A program made the translations under genes and the position numbers. This document shows, in pieces, positions 9,996 to 17,776 of a stretch of DNA of 64,000 nt. The first letter of the stretch is position 1. Each line of letters starts with the position of its first letter. Where the stretch lies: NCBI GenBank assembly GCA_029939715.1, contig JAOZSJ010000001.1:48164-112163 (forward strand), written 5' to 3'. This DNA comes from 4572-123 sp002084545. GTDB taxonomy: Bacteria; Desulfobacterota; Desulfobacteria; Desulfobacterales; 4572-123. The notes below the pieces were generated by a model. It did not search any database. It saw only the letters and a list, made by a program, of their open reading frames with translations, and was not told the origin of the DNA.

Positions 9996-10025
9996 CATTT
10001 ACTCAAAATCAAGATGGAAGAAGAA

Positions 10026-10127
10026 ATGACAAATATCACAGCCCTTATCAGCCTTCTAAGCATAATTATCCTCCTCGTCGTAGGTGTCCTTGCCTGCCAC
10101 GAGGAAAAATGGTTGATAACGCCGTAA
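10026..10127 (+). CDS. Ile/Leu/Val-rich leader peptide of the ilv-leu operon
   Basis: A 33-codon ORF, ATG 10026 to TAA 10125-10127, with a GGAAG-type ribosome site about 8 nt upstream. Codons 13-22 read Ile-Ile-Ile-Leu-Leu-Val-Val-Gly-Val-Leu: nine of ten are the end products of the operon that follows. The ORF ends 24 nt before a strong intrinsic terminator and 110 bp before ilvB. This is the layout of ilv/leu leader peptides in gammaproteobacteria. Charged tRNA-Ile, -Leu and -Val would let the ribosome reach the stop codon and permit termination; scarcity would stall it at codons 13-22. The alternative is a small single-pass membrane protein, since the same residues are hydrophobic. The base-pairing pattern around it favours the leader reading. 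Confidence 0.8.
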   Translation: MTNITALISLLSIIILLVVGVLACHEEKWLITP

Positions 10128-10194
10128 TTTAAGTAAAATACAGGAAATTCAAAATCCGTTATCAGCCTCAGGGGCCGATAACGGATTTTTTTTT
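10045..10194 (+). promoter_or_regulatory. Transcription attenuator with alternative hairpins (ilv leader)
   Basis: Four segments can be read directly. Segment 1 (10045-10053, TTATCAGCC) lies inside the leader ORF. Segment 2 (10111-10121, GGTTGATAACG) overlaps its last codons. Segment 3 is 10151-10167, containing CGTTATCAGCC. Segment 4 is 10177-10189, beginning GATAACGG. Segments 1 and 3 share TTATCAGCC, and segments 2 and 4 share GATAACG, so 1:2, 2:3 (11 pairs with one G-U) and 3:4 (13 pairs) are mutually exclusive. A ribosome stalled at the Ile/Leu/Val codons would mask segment 1 and free segment 2 to form the antiterminator. A ribosome at the stop codon would mask segment 2, so the terminator forms. 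Confidence 0.82.
10151..10194 (+). terminator. Attenuator terminator upstream of ilvB
   Basis: Perfect 13-bp stem (10151-10163 with 10177-10189), an inner GCC/GGC mini-stem, and nine T at 10186-10194. It lies 43 bp before ilvB, so transcripts must read through it to express the operon. Confidence 0.92.
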
Positions 10195-10236
10195 ATAAAA
10201 CTCATATTAATTAATAAAAAAGACAAGGAATCTGCA

Positions 10237-11922
10237 ATGAAACTTACTGGTGCACAGGTCCTGATGGAAGTGCTCAAGGATGAAGGAGTTGACACAATTT
10301 TCGGCTTTCCCGGAGGGGCGGTCATTGATTTGTACGATGAGCTTGTAAAAACAGACATCCGGCATGTACTTGTCCGGCATGAACAGGGGGCCGTACATGC
10401 CGCGGACGGCTATGCCCGGGCCGGCAACAAGACCGGAGTCTGCCTGGTCACATCAGGGCCCGGAGCCACCAACACGGTGACCGGCCTTGCCACCGCCTAT
10501 ATGGATTCCATCCCCCTTGTCCTCATCACCGGACAGGTGCCCACCCATCTGATCGGCAATGATGCTTTTCAGGAGGTGGACATCGTGGGCATCACCCGCT
10601 CCTGCACCAAACATAATTATCTGGTAAACAGCGCCGAGGAGTTGCCGAGAATCCTCAAGGAAGCCTTTCATATTGCACGGTCCGGACGGCCCGGACCTGT
10701 TCTGATCGACATTCCCAAGGACCTGACTACCCGCACCATTGATTACCAGCCCATCAAACGGGTTAAAATCAAATCCTACAATCCCACCTATAAGCCGAAT
10801 ATACGGCAATTGACCAAAGTGGTACAACTCATAAAAAAAGCTGAAAAACCGGTTATATTCGCCGGCGGCGGAGTAATTCTCTCCAATGCCGCATCTGAAA
10901 TAACCCAATTGGCCCACACGATACAAAGTCCGGTGAGCACATCGCTCATGGGGCTGGGATCACTGCCCGGAACAGACCCTCTGTGGCTGGGGATGCTTGG
11001 AATGCACGGCACCTATCGGGCAAACATGGCTATCAGCGACTGTGATCTGCTCATCGCCGTAGGGGTTCGATTTGACGACCGGGTAACCGGAAAAACCGAT
11101 ACATTCGCATCCCAGGCCAAAATCGTCCATATCGATATCGATCCCACATCCATCCGAAAAAATGTACCGGTCACCATTCCGGTTGTGGGTGACTGCAGAA
11201 TGACCATCCGAAAGCTCAACGAAATGCTGGAAGAAGAAAACCTCGAGGGCATCAACGCCGACAGAGCCCCCTGGATCAACCGGATCGAAAAGTGGAAAAA
11301 CATGAGCAAACTGGCCTTTGCACAAAAAGAGACCATCAAACCGCAATATGTCATCGAAAAACTTTATGCGCTGACCAGCGGGCAGGCCGTTATTACCACC
11401 GAAGTCGGCCAGAACCAGATGTGGGCTGCGCAGTATTATCACTTTGACCGCCCCAACCATTTTATTACTTCCGGAGGCCTTGGCACCATGGGATTCGGTC
11501 TGCCGGCTGCCATCGGAGCGCAGATTGCATGCCCGGACAAACTGGTGGTGGACGTAGCCGGCGACGGCAGTATCCAGATGAACAGTCAGGAACTGATGAC
11601 CGCGGTCGAATGTCGTCTGCCGGTCAAGGTAGTCATTTTAAACAATCGCTACCTTGGAATGGTCAGGCAATGGCAGGAACTTTTCTATAACCGTCGTTAT
11701 GCCTGTACAGCCATGGAACAGGCCCCTGATTTTGTCAAGCTGGCCGAAGCATACGGTGCCACTGGCCTGCGGGCGGAAAAACCCGAAGAGGTGGAGGCGG
11801 TTTTAAAGGAAGGCCTTTTTTCCGACAAAACCGTTATCATGGATTTTGTGGTGGAACGTGAGGAAAGCGTATATCCAATGGTTCCCGCCGGAGCTCCCAT
11901 CACGGAAATGCTGCTGGTATAA
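10237..11922 (+). CDS. ilvB: Acetolactate synthase large (catalytic) subunit
   Basis: Condenses two pyruvate to 2-acetolactate (Val/Leu) or pyruvate plus 2-oxobutyrate (Ile), using ThDP, Mg and FAD. 561 aa, the usual length. Seen: the N-terminal domain with the catalytic Glu in RHEQGAVHAADGYAR (about residue 48), TSGPGATNTVTGLATAY, the middle FAD/Rossmann domain, and the ThDP-Mg motif GDGSIQMNSQE with downstream NNRYLGMVRQWQ. It is the first structural gene after the attenuator. ilvN follows after 46 bp, and the set ilvB-ilvN-ilvC-cimA-leuA reads as one operon. Confidence 0.97.
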   Translation: MKLTGAQVLMEVLKDEGVDTIFGFPGGAVIDLYDELVKTDIRHVLVRHEQGAVHAADGYARAGNKTGVCLVTSGPGATNTVTGLATAYMDSIPLVLITGQVPTHLIGNDAFQEVDIVGITRSCTKHNYLVNSAEELPRILKEAFHIARSGRPGPVLIDIPKDLTTRTIDYQPIKRVKIKSYNPTYKPNIRQLTKVVQLIKKAEKPVIFAGGGVILSNAASEITQLAHTIQSPVSTSLMGLGSLPGTDPLWLGMLGMHGTYRANMAISDCDLLIAVGVRFDDRVTGKTDTFASQAKIVHIDIDPTSIRKNVPVTIPVVGDCRMTIRKLNEMLEEENLEGINADRAPWINRIEKWKNMSKLAFAQKETIKPQYVIEKLYALTSGQAVITTEVGQNQMWAAQYYHFDRPNHFITSGGLGTMGFGLPAAIGAQIACPDKLVVDVAGDGSIQMNSQELMTAVECRLPVKVVILNNRYLGMVRQWQELFYNRRYACTAMEQAPDFVKLAEAYGATGLRAEKPEEVEAVLKEGLFSDKTVIMDFVVEREESVYPMVPAGAPITEMLLV

Positions 11923-11968
11923 GGGCTGCGAACTTACACATAAACGATTGCATTGAAAGATTTTGATC

Positions 11969-12487
11969 ATGACTGAAAATAACAACCATTTTGACCCGGC
12001 AAACGAAGAAAAACATATTTTTACAATGCTGGTGGACAACCAGCCGGGCGTGCTGTCCAGAATTGTTGGACTGTTCAGCGGCCGTGGCTTCAATATTGAA
12101 AGTCTTTGCGTCGCAGAAACCATGGAACCGCTGATATCCCGAATTACCATCGTCACCAAGGCCAATATGCCGCTGGTTGAGCAGATCAAGAAACAGCTCA
12201 ACAAACTGATTAATGTCATCAAGGTCCGCGACATGACCGGTTCAAAGTCGGTTCAGCGGGAAATGGCCCTGATCTGCGTCAGGGCCTCAAAGGAACATCG
12301 CGCGGAAATCCTGCGTATCGTTGATATTTTCAGATGCAAGGTCGTTGATGTGGGTCAGGAGCATTACACCATTGAGGTGACCGGAGACCAGGGCAAACTC
12401 ACGGCTCTGCTGAATCTTTTAAAACCCATGGGAATCAAAAAAATTGCCCGAACCGGTGCCATTGCACTCTACCGGGAACCCAATTAG
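11969..12487 (+). CDS. ilvN: Acetolactate synthase small (regulatory) subunit
   Basis: Regulatory partner of IlvB that gives full activity and valine feedback sensitivity. 172 aa from ATG 11969; an in-frame TTG two codons upstream is less likely. Seen: an N-terminal ACT domain starting HIFTMLVDNQPGVLSRIVGLFSGRGFNIESL (residues about 16-46) and a C-terminal ALS-type domain with RVRDMTG-like and EVTGDQGKL segments. The length matches the long IlvH/IlvN form with both ACT-like halves. It lies directly behind ilvB. The ribosome site is weak, suggesting some translational coupling. Confidence 0.95.
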   Translation: MTENNNHFDPANEEKHIFTMLVDNQPGVLSRIVGLFSGRGFNIESLCVAETMEPLISRITIVTKANMPLVEQIKKQLNKLINVIKVRDMTGSKSVQREMALICVRASKEHRAEILRIVDIFRCKVVDVGQEHYTIEVTGDQGKLTALLNLLKPMGIKKIARTGAIALYREPN

Positions 12488-12491
12488 AAAC

Positions 12492-12540
12492 GGCGGGACA
12501 GAAGACAGAAATAACGAGGCAGGCCTTGTGCCTGCCCGCC
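12492..12540 (+). other. Intergenic hairpin between ilvN and ilvC
   Basis: Inner 7-bp stem GGCAGGC (12518-12524) / GCCTGCC (12530-12536); outer GGCGGG (12492-12497) can pair with CCCGCC (12535-12540) as an alternative. No T run follows. It may be a processing or stabilising structure within the ilv mRNA. Confidence 0.45.
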
Positions 12541-12600
12541 AGAAATCAGGATAGAAAAAACAAATAACCGATAACAAAAAATTAACAACCGGAGGATAAA

Positions 12601-13650
12601 ATGGCAAAAATTGATTTTGGCGGTGTTGTTGAAGAAGTCATCACATCGGAAGAATTTACACTGGAAAAGGCCCGCGAGGTACTCAAGGATGAAACAGTTG
12701 CCGTGCTGGGGTACGGCATACAGGGACCTGGCCAGGCTTTAAATATGAGGGACAACGGCATCAATGTCATCGTGGGACAGCGCGAGGGCGGAAAATCCTG
12801 GGACAAGGCTGTTGCCGACGGATTTATCCCGGGGCAGACGCTCTTTCCCATCGAGGAAGCCGCAACTCGCGGAACCGTCGTTCAGTTTCTGCTGTCCGAT
12901 GCCGGCCAGATGGAGACCTGGCCAAAAATTAAAAAATGTCTGAACCAGGGTGATGCACTATATTTTTCACACGGTTTTTCCATTGTTTACAAAGACCAGA
13001 CCAAAATAATACCGCCTGACAACATCGATGTGATTCTGGCGGCTCCCAAAGGCTCGGGAACTACAGTTCGAACCAACTTTCTGGACGGCAGCGGCATCAA
13101 TTCCAGCTTTGCCGTATTCCAGGATTTTACCGGCCGGGCCCGGGAAAGAACACTGGCTCTGGGAATTGCCATCGGCTCGGGCTATCTCTTTCCCACCACA
13201 TTTGAGAAAGAGGTTTCAAGCGATCTTACCGGTGAACGCGGGGTTCTCATGGGCTGTCTGGCCGGCGTCATGGAAGCCCAGTACGATATTCTGCGCAAAA
13301 ACGGACACAGCCCCAGTGAGGCCTTTAATGAAACCGTTGAAGAACTTACCCAGAGTCTGATCCGTCTTGTTGCTCAAAACGGGATGGACTGGATGTTCGG
13401 CAACTGCAGCACCACGGCCCAGCGTGGAGCCCTGGACTGGGCCCCGAAGTTCAAGGATGCCGTGACCCCGGTCTTTAAAGATCTTTATGAAAGTGTAATT
13501 ACCGGGGAAGAAGCCAGGCGTACCCTGGAGAAAAACAGCTCACCAAATTATCGTGAAGAACTCGATAAAGAACTTTCAGCGATACACAATTCGGAAATGT
13601 GGCGTGCCGGTGCAGCGGTACGCTCTTTGAGGCCTGAAAACCGCAAATAA
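12601..13650 (+). CDS. ilvC: Ketol-acid reductoisomerase
   Basis: NADPH- and Mg-dependent isomerisation/reduction of acetolactate or acetohydroxybutyrate to the dihydroxy acids. 349 aa, class I (short form, single C-terminal domain). The ATG at 12601 follows CCGGAGGATAAA, a strong ribosome site. Seen: the Rossmann motif GYGIQGPGQALNMRDNG (about residues 38-54), APKGSGTTVR, the metal-binding DLTGERGVLMG segment and the second acidic cluster FNETVEELTQSL. The loop reads QGPGQ where E. coli-type enzymes have QGHAH, a known family variant. It sits between ilvN and cimA in the operon. Confidence 0.96.
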   Translation: MAKIDFGGVVEEVITSEEFTLEKAREVLKDETVAVLGYGIQGPGQALNMRDNGINVIVGQREGGKSWDKAVADGFIPGQTLFPIEEAATRGTVVQFLLSDAGQMETWPKIKKCLNQGDALYFSHGFSIVYKDQTKIIPPDNIDVILAAPKGSGTTVRTNFLDGSGINSSFAVFQDFTGRARERTLALGIAIGSGYLFPTTFEKEVSSDLTGERGVLMGCLAGVMEAQYDILRKNGHSPSEAFNETVEELTQSLIRLVAQNGMDWMFGNCSTTAQRGALDWAPKFKDAVTPVFKDLYESVITGEEARRTLEKNSSPNYREELDKELSAIHNSEMWRAGAAVRSLRPENRK

Positions 13651-13665
13651 ACAAGACCGATGAAA

Positions 13666-13704
13666 GCCGGGGAGCAGAGATCTGTGAATTTCCTGCTCCC
13701 CGGC
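13666..13704 (+). other. Long hairpin between ilvC and cimA
   Basis: Perfect 12-bp inverted repeat (GCCGGGGAGCAG 13666-13677 / CTGCTCCCCGGC 13693-13704) with a 15-nt loop. No T run follows, so a Rho-independent stop is unlikely. An mRNA 3'-end stabiliser or processing site separating ilvBNC from cimA-leuA is plausible. Confidence 0.6.
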
Positions 13705-13752
13705 GGACCTTTAGCTCCAGACCCATTAACCCATAATTTCAGGTGCAGCATA

Positions 13753-15348
13753 ATGGAACCAATCCTGTTATATGACACGACCTTAAGAGACGGTACCCAA
13801 GGCGAAAACATCAATTTCAGCGCCCGGGAAAAAATTCGAATTGCCCGGCGGCTGGATGATATCGGAATCCATTATATTGAAGGCGGCTTTCCCGGCTCGA
13901 ATCCCCGGGACCTCGAATTTTTCAAACTGGCCCGGGAAATTGAATTCAAACATGCCCGGCTTGCCGCCTTTGGCTCAACCCGCAGATCCGGTATCAGCCC
14001 GGACGACGATCCAAATCTTAAAACACTTGTCGAGAGCGACACTCCGGCGGCCACCATCTTTGGTAAAACCTGGGATCTTCATGTCAGGCAGATTATAGGA
14101 ATTACCATGGAAGAAAATCTGGCCATGATCCAGGAAAGTGTACGTTTTCTTCATGAAAACAACATGGAGGTTATCTATGATGCCGAGCATTTTTTTGATG
14201 GTTATCGCGATAACCCCGATTATGCCTGTGAGACCCTTCTGGCCGCCTGCCGGGGGGGAGCCGCCGGCATCGTGCTTTGTGACACCAACGGGGGGGCCCT
14301 GCCTTTTGATGTTGAAGCCATTATCCCCGTGATTCAACAAAAATTAAAAGATGAACTGGTTAAGGACGGCAACAGCACATCGATTAAAATTGGAATTCAT
14401 ACCCACGACGACTGTGGACTGGCCGCTGCCAACGCCATCGCGGCGGTACGTTCCGGAGCGACCATGGTCCACGGCACCATTAACGGATACGGCGAACGGT
14501 GCGGCAATGCTGATCTGACAACGGTCATTCCGCTGTTGAAACTGAAATTGGGTTATGACTGCATGACTGATAAAAATCTTGCCAAACTGAAAAAATTATC
14601 TCGTTTCGTCAGTGAAACAGCCAACATGACACCGTTGAGCAACCGGCCTTTTGTAGGTAAAAGCGCCTTTGCCCACAAAGGCGGTGTCCATGTCAGCGCC
14701 ATCATGAAAAACGCCAGAGCATATGAGCATATGACACCTGAACTGACCGGGAACAAAAGACGTGTTCTTATCTCCGATCTGGCAGGAAAAAGTAATGTAG
14801 AATACAAGGCCCGGGAACTGGGTGTAAACCTTAATGCAAACGGATCCAGCAGCCGCCAGATTGTTTCCGAAATAAAAAAACTGGAGCAAAATGGATTTCA
14901 GTTTGATGTGGCCGACGGATCATTCAAGATCCTGCTTGAAAAATACACCAGACAGTTCAAGCCTCTGTTCGAACTGGAATCATTCCGGGTTTCCATCGAG
15001 AAAGACAAGGACCAGCCCTGCTCTTCCCATGCAACCATCAAGATAGCGGTGGGTGATAAAAAGGAAATCACCGCGGCCGAAGGCAATGGACCGGTAAGCG
15101 CTCTTGACAATGCCCTGCGCAAAGCCCTGGAAAAATTTTACCCGGGTCTGGACAGCATGGGTCTGGTCGATTTCAAAGTGCGGGTTATAGACGGCCGGGA
15201 AGGTACCGCTGCAAAGGTACGGGTCCTGATCGATTCGAGGGACAAAGATCAGATATGGAGCACAATCGGTGTGTCCGAGGATATTATAGAAGCAAGCTGG
15301 CAGGCCCTGGCCGACAGTTTTCAATTCAAACTGTCCAAAAAAAAATAA
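13753..15348 (+). CDS. cimA: (R)-citramalate synthase
   Basis: Condenses pyruvate and acetyl-CoA to citramalate, the first step of the threonine-independent route to 2-oxobutyrate and isoleucine. 531 aa from ATG 13753; codons upstream in the same frame run through the hairpin and lack family homology. Seen: LLYDTTLRDGTQGENINFS, GIHTHDDCGLAAANAI (the HxH metal site), NGYGERCGNADL, and a C-terminal LeuA-type regulatory (dimer) domain. EGGFPGSNPRD and the CimA-type TQGENIN block separate it from 2-isopropylmalate synthase (GEQSPGAS). It is followed directly by leuA, so the two homologous condensing enzymes are tandem. Confidence 0.92.
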   Translation: MEPILLYDTTLRDGTQGENINFSAREKIRIARRLDDIGIHYIEGGFPGSNPRDLEFFKLAREIEFKHARLAAFGSTRRSGISPDDDPNLKTLVESDTPAATIFGKTWDLHVRQIIGITMEENLAMIQESVRFLHENNMEVIYDAEHFFDGYRDNPDYACETLLAACRGGAAGIVLCDTNGGALPFDVEAIIPVIQQKLKDELVKDGNSTSIKIGIHTHDDCGLAAANAIAAVRSGATMVHGTINGYGERCGNADLTTVIPLLKLKLGYDCMTDKNLAKLKKLSRFVSETANMTPLSNRPFVGKSAFAHKGGVHVSAIMKNARAYEHMTPELTGNKRRVLISDLAGKSNVEYKARELGVNLNANGSSSRQIVSEIKKLEQNGFQFDVADGSFKILLEKYTRQFKPLFELESFRVSIEKDKDQPCSSHATIKIAVGDKKEITAAEGNGPVSALDNALRKALEKFYPGLDSMGLVDFKVRVIDGREGTAAKVRVLIDSRDKDQIWSTIGVSEDIIEASWQALADSFQFKLSKKK

Positions 15349-15369
15349 ACCATAAGGGAGAAACCAACC

Positions 15370-16908
15370 ATGAGCGATCGCATCTATATTTTTGATACAA
15401 CTTTAAGAGACGGTGAACAGTCCCCGGGTGCCAGCATGAATGCCGGAGAAAAAATACGCCTTGCCATCCAGCTTGAAAAACTGGGGGTGGATATTTTAGA
15501 GGCTGGATTTCCAGCGGCCTCCAAGGGAGATTTTGATGCCGTATCCCTAATTGCCGGCAAGGTACAAAAAATGGAGGTCGCGGCTCTGGCCCGCACGGGA
15601 CGCGATGATATCGACCGGGCCTGGCAGGCGATCCAACACGCGGCCAAGCCCAGAATCCATACCTTTATCGCCACATCTGATATCCATATGAAATACAAGC
15701 TGGATATGACCCGTGACCAGGTGATCGATGCAACAGTGGATGCCGTCAAATATGCCCGATCTTTTACCGACCGGGTTGAATTTTCAGCTGAAGACGGCTC
15801 CCGCAGCGATCGGGATTTTCTGTGCCGGGTTTTTGAAGCCGCCATTGACGCCGGGGCCACCACCATCAATCTTCCGGATACCGTGGGGTATGCCATACCC
15901 GAAGAATTTTCAGACCTGGTCAAATACGTCATGGCCCACACGCCCAACATCCACAAGGCGGTTTTGAGCGTGCACTGCCACAACGATCTGGGTCTGGCCA
16001 CGGCCAACACCCTGGCGGCCATCAATGCCGGGGCCCGCCAGGCCGAAGTAACCATCAACGGTATTGGCGAAAGGGCCGGGAACACTTCCCTTGAAGAGGT
16101 GGTCATGGCCCTGAATACCCGTCCCAACTTTCTACCGGTAACCACCAACATCCAAACCGAATATATCTACCCCACCAGTCGCCTGGTGAGCATGATCTCC
16201 GGCATCCTGGTACAGCCCAACAAAGCCATTGTTGGTGCCAATGCCTTTGCTCATGAGGCCGGCATCCATCAGGACGGGGTCCTGAAAAACCCCATGACCT
16301 ATGAAATCATGAGCCCGGAAACCATCGGCCTGAGCACCAATAAGCTGGTCCTTGGCAAACACTCGGGCCGCCATGCCCTGCGCTCGCACCTGAAAAACCT
16401 GGGATATGACCTGACCGACGAAGAGTTAAAACTGATGTTTATCAAATTCAAGGATCTGGCCGACAAGAAAAAAATGTTGGTGGATGAGGATCTGGAAGCA
16501 TTGGTCACCGAAAGCATTCTGCGAACCGATGATATTTTCCACCTGGAATACCTGCATGTCATCTGCGGCAACACCGTATTGCCCATGGCCAGCATCAAAA
16601 TCTCTATCAACGGCCGGTCGATACAGGGTGCGGATTATGGCAACGGCCCCATTGATGCTACCTACAACACCATTTCAAAACTTGCCGGGACCAAGCCTGA
16701 ACTCCTGCGATTTTCCGTCAGCGCACTTACCGGCGGCACCGACTCTCAGGGCGAAGTAACAGTGCGGCTGCGGGAAAACGGGCTGGTAGCACTGGGACGA
16801 GGGTCTGATCCGGATATTATCACCGCCAGCGCCAAAGCCTTTGTTAACGGCCTCAATCGTCTGGAATATCTGAAGGCCAATCCCATCCAGGCTTCGCAGG
16901 TTTTGTAG
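15370..16908 (+). CDS. leuA: 2-isopropylmalate synthase
   Basis: First committed step of leucine synthesis: 2-oxoisovalerate plus acetyl-CoA. 512 aa from ATG 15370, preceded by AGGGAGAAA. Seen: IFDTTLRDGEQSPGASM at the N-terminus, the metal site SVHCHNDLGLATANTLAA, NGIGERAGNTSLEEV, HEAGIHQDGVLKN, KLVLGKHSGRHA, and a full C-terminal LeuA allosteric domain that gives leucine feedback control. Length is standard. It is the last gene of the ilv-leu operon and is followed by a strong terminator. leuCD and leuB are not in this window. Confidence 0.97.
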   Translation: MSDRIYIFDTTLRDGEQSPGASMNAGEKIRLAIQLEKLGVDILEAGFPAASKGDFDAVSLIAGKVQKMEVAALARTGRDDIDRAWQAIQHAAKPRIHTFIATSDIHMKYKLDMTRDQVIDATVDAVKYARSFTDRVEFSAEDGSRSDRDFLCRVFEAAIDAGATTINLPDTVGYAIPEEFSDLVKYVMAHTPNIHKAVLSVHCHNDLGLATANTLAAINAGARQAEVTINGIGERAGNTSLEEVVMALNTRPNFLPVTTNIQTEYIYPTSRLVSMISGILVQPNKAIVGANAFAHEAGIHQDGVLKNPMTYEIMSPETIGLSTNKLVLGKHSGRHALRSHLKNLGYDLTDEELKLMFIKFKDLADKKKMLVDEDLEALVTESILRTDDIFHLEYLHVICGNTVLPMASIKISINGRSIQGADYGNGPIDATYNTISKLAGTKPELLRFSVSALTGGTDSQGEVTVRLRENGLVALGRGSDPDIITASAKAFVNGLNRLEYLKANPIQASQVL

Positions 16909-16924
16909 GCTGCAGGCATCGTAG

Positions 16925-16941
16925 GGTGGGCTGTGCCCACC
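16925..16941. repeat. REP-like palindrome after leuA
   Basis: Perfect 7-bp palindrome GGTGGGC (16925-16931) TGT GCCCACC (16935-16941), preceded by GTAG. The same kind of GGTGGGC/GCCCACC element is dispersed in many bacterial genomes. It is seen only once in this window. Confidence 0.5.
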
Positions 16942-16985
16942 GACAGAAAGAATACCTTCAACCTTCAATCTTTGAATGATTACAG

Positions 16986-17025
16986 AAAAAGGGGGGCGCA
17001 TACAAGGTATGGCCCCCCTTTTTTT
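16986..17025 (+). terminator. Rho-independent terminator of the ilv-leu operon
   Basis: AAAAAGGGGGGC (16986-16997) pairs with GCCCCCCTTTTT (17012-17023). The stem extends inward as CATAC/GTATG with a 3-nt loop, and the T run continues to 17025. It ends the operon 80 bp after leuA. The A/T flanks make it bidirectional, so it could also end the convergent small gene at 17049. Confidence 0.93.
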
Positions 17026-17048
17026 GTTTACCAACCAGCAGGTATTGA

Positions 17049-17303
17049 CTACCTGTGTAGCAGAATAGATTGATATCTCTTTGCCCCAAACATATTTCTG
17101 CCCAGGGAATTAAAAAAAGCCATCAACCATTTGATACCTTTTCTGCTAGGTTGTAAATTTTTTTCCAGTTCCAGTAAACCATATCCGCAGTCACATTCCG
17201 GCAAACGATGATTACAATAGGGGCATTTTCGGACTGCGGAATGAGTCGGATATCCGACTTCAAAAAATCGATAATCTGTGTAATTATTTGTTTTTATAGT
17301 CAT
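17049..17303 (-). CDS. Small Cys-rich (zinc-ribbon-like) protein, unknown function
   Basis: 84 aa. The ATG at 17303-17301 is chosen because AAAGGAGT (complement of about 17310-17317) sits 7 nt upstream; longer in-frame readings have no ribosome site. Near residue 24 it carries CPYCNHRLPECDCGYG, two short Cys pairs that could hold a zinc ion, followed by a basic C-terminal half. I recognise no family. It faces the ilv operon across the shared terminator and is isolated from other minus-strand genes. Confidence 0.65.
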   Translation of the reverse strand: MTIKTNNYTDYRFFEVGYPTHSAVRKCPYCNHRLPECDCGYGLLELEKNLQPSRKGIKWLMAFFNSLGRNMFGAKRYQSILLHR

Positions 17304-17776
17304 TTTAAACTCCTTTTGTTTTATTATTTTTAAAGCAATGGGCTTATATTCCCTCCGAAAATGAAAAGCAATACTTTTTTTGTTTTTCGTACCTGAATTT
17401 GCAGAATATTCATCATCCATGCCATTAAACCTGTATTCGTGCATTGAAAGGACAACAGCGGATTCAATTCCCCCTGCGCGTGATACATTGGGGGCCAAAT
17501 ATGAAAGCATTATCGACGACTTCACTAAATTTATTCGAATCCAGACGATAAACTCACGATCGTTATTCCCTGACTTATTCTCGGCTTTCGTTTATGATTG
17601 CAAAAACAGTTTTAATTGCAGTATTCTCATCTGTAATATCCGTGGTAATCTGTGAAAATCTGCCCGCCCTGTAAAACTCACGACAGTGAGAAGCGCAGCG
17701 TATTTAACCGGGGTGGCTAAATAAACTTTTCTTTAGGCGTCTTTGCGTGAGACCATTTTGAGTATTGAGGAAAAAA
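17304..17776. other. Gene-poor stretch with degenerate short repeats
   Basis: No convincing gene. It contains two near-copies of a 10-mer (CCGTGGTAAT, CTGTGAAAAT at about 17639-17658) and a CTTTGCGTGAGACC segment near 17740, motifs that look like dispersed intergenic repeats. A 91-codon plus-strand reading at 17380-17655 lacks a ribosome site and family features. Confidence 0.4.

Noticed and set aside
9893..10236. T-box riboswitch before ilvB
   Set aside because: No T-box consensus is present, and the Ile/Leu/Val leader ORF with alternative stems explains the terminator better.
17380..17655. 91-codon plus-strand reading frame
   Set aside because: No ribosome site, no recognisable family, and it lies in a repeat-like intergenic stretch.
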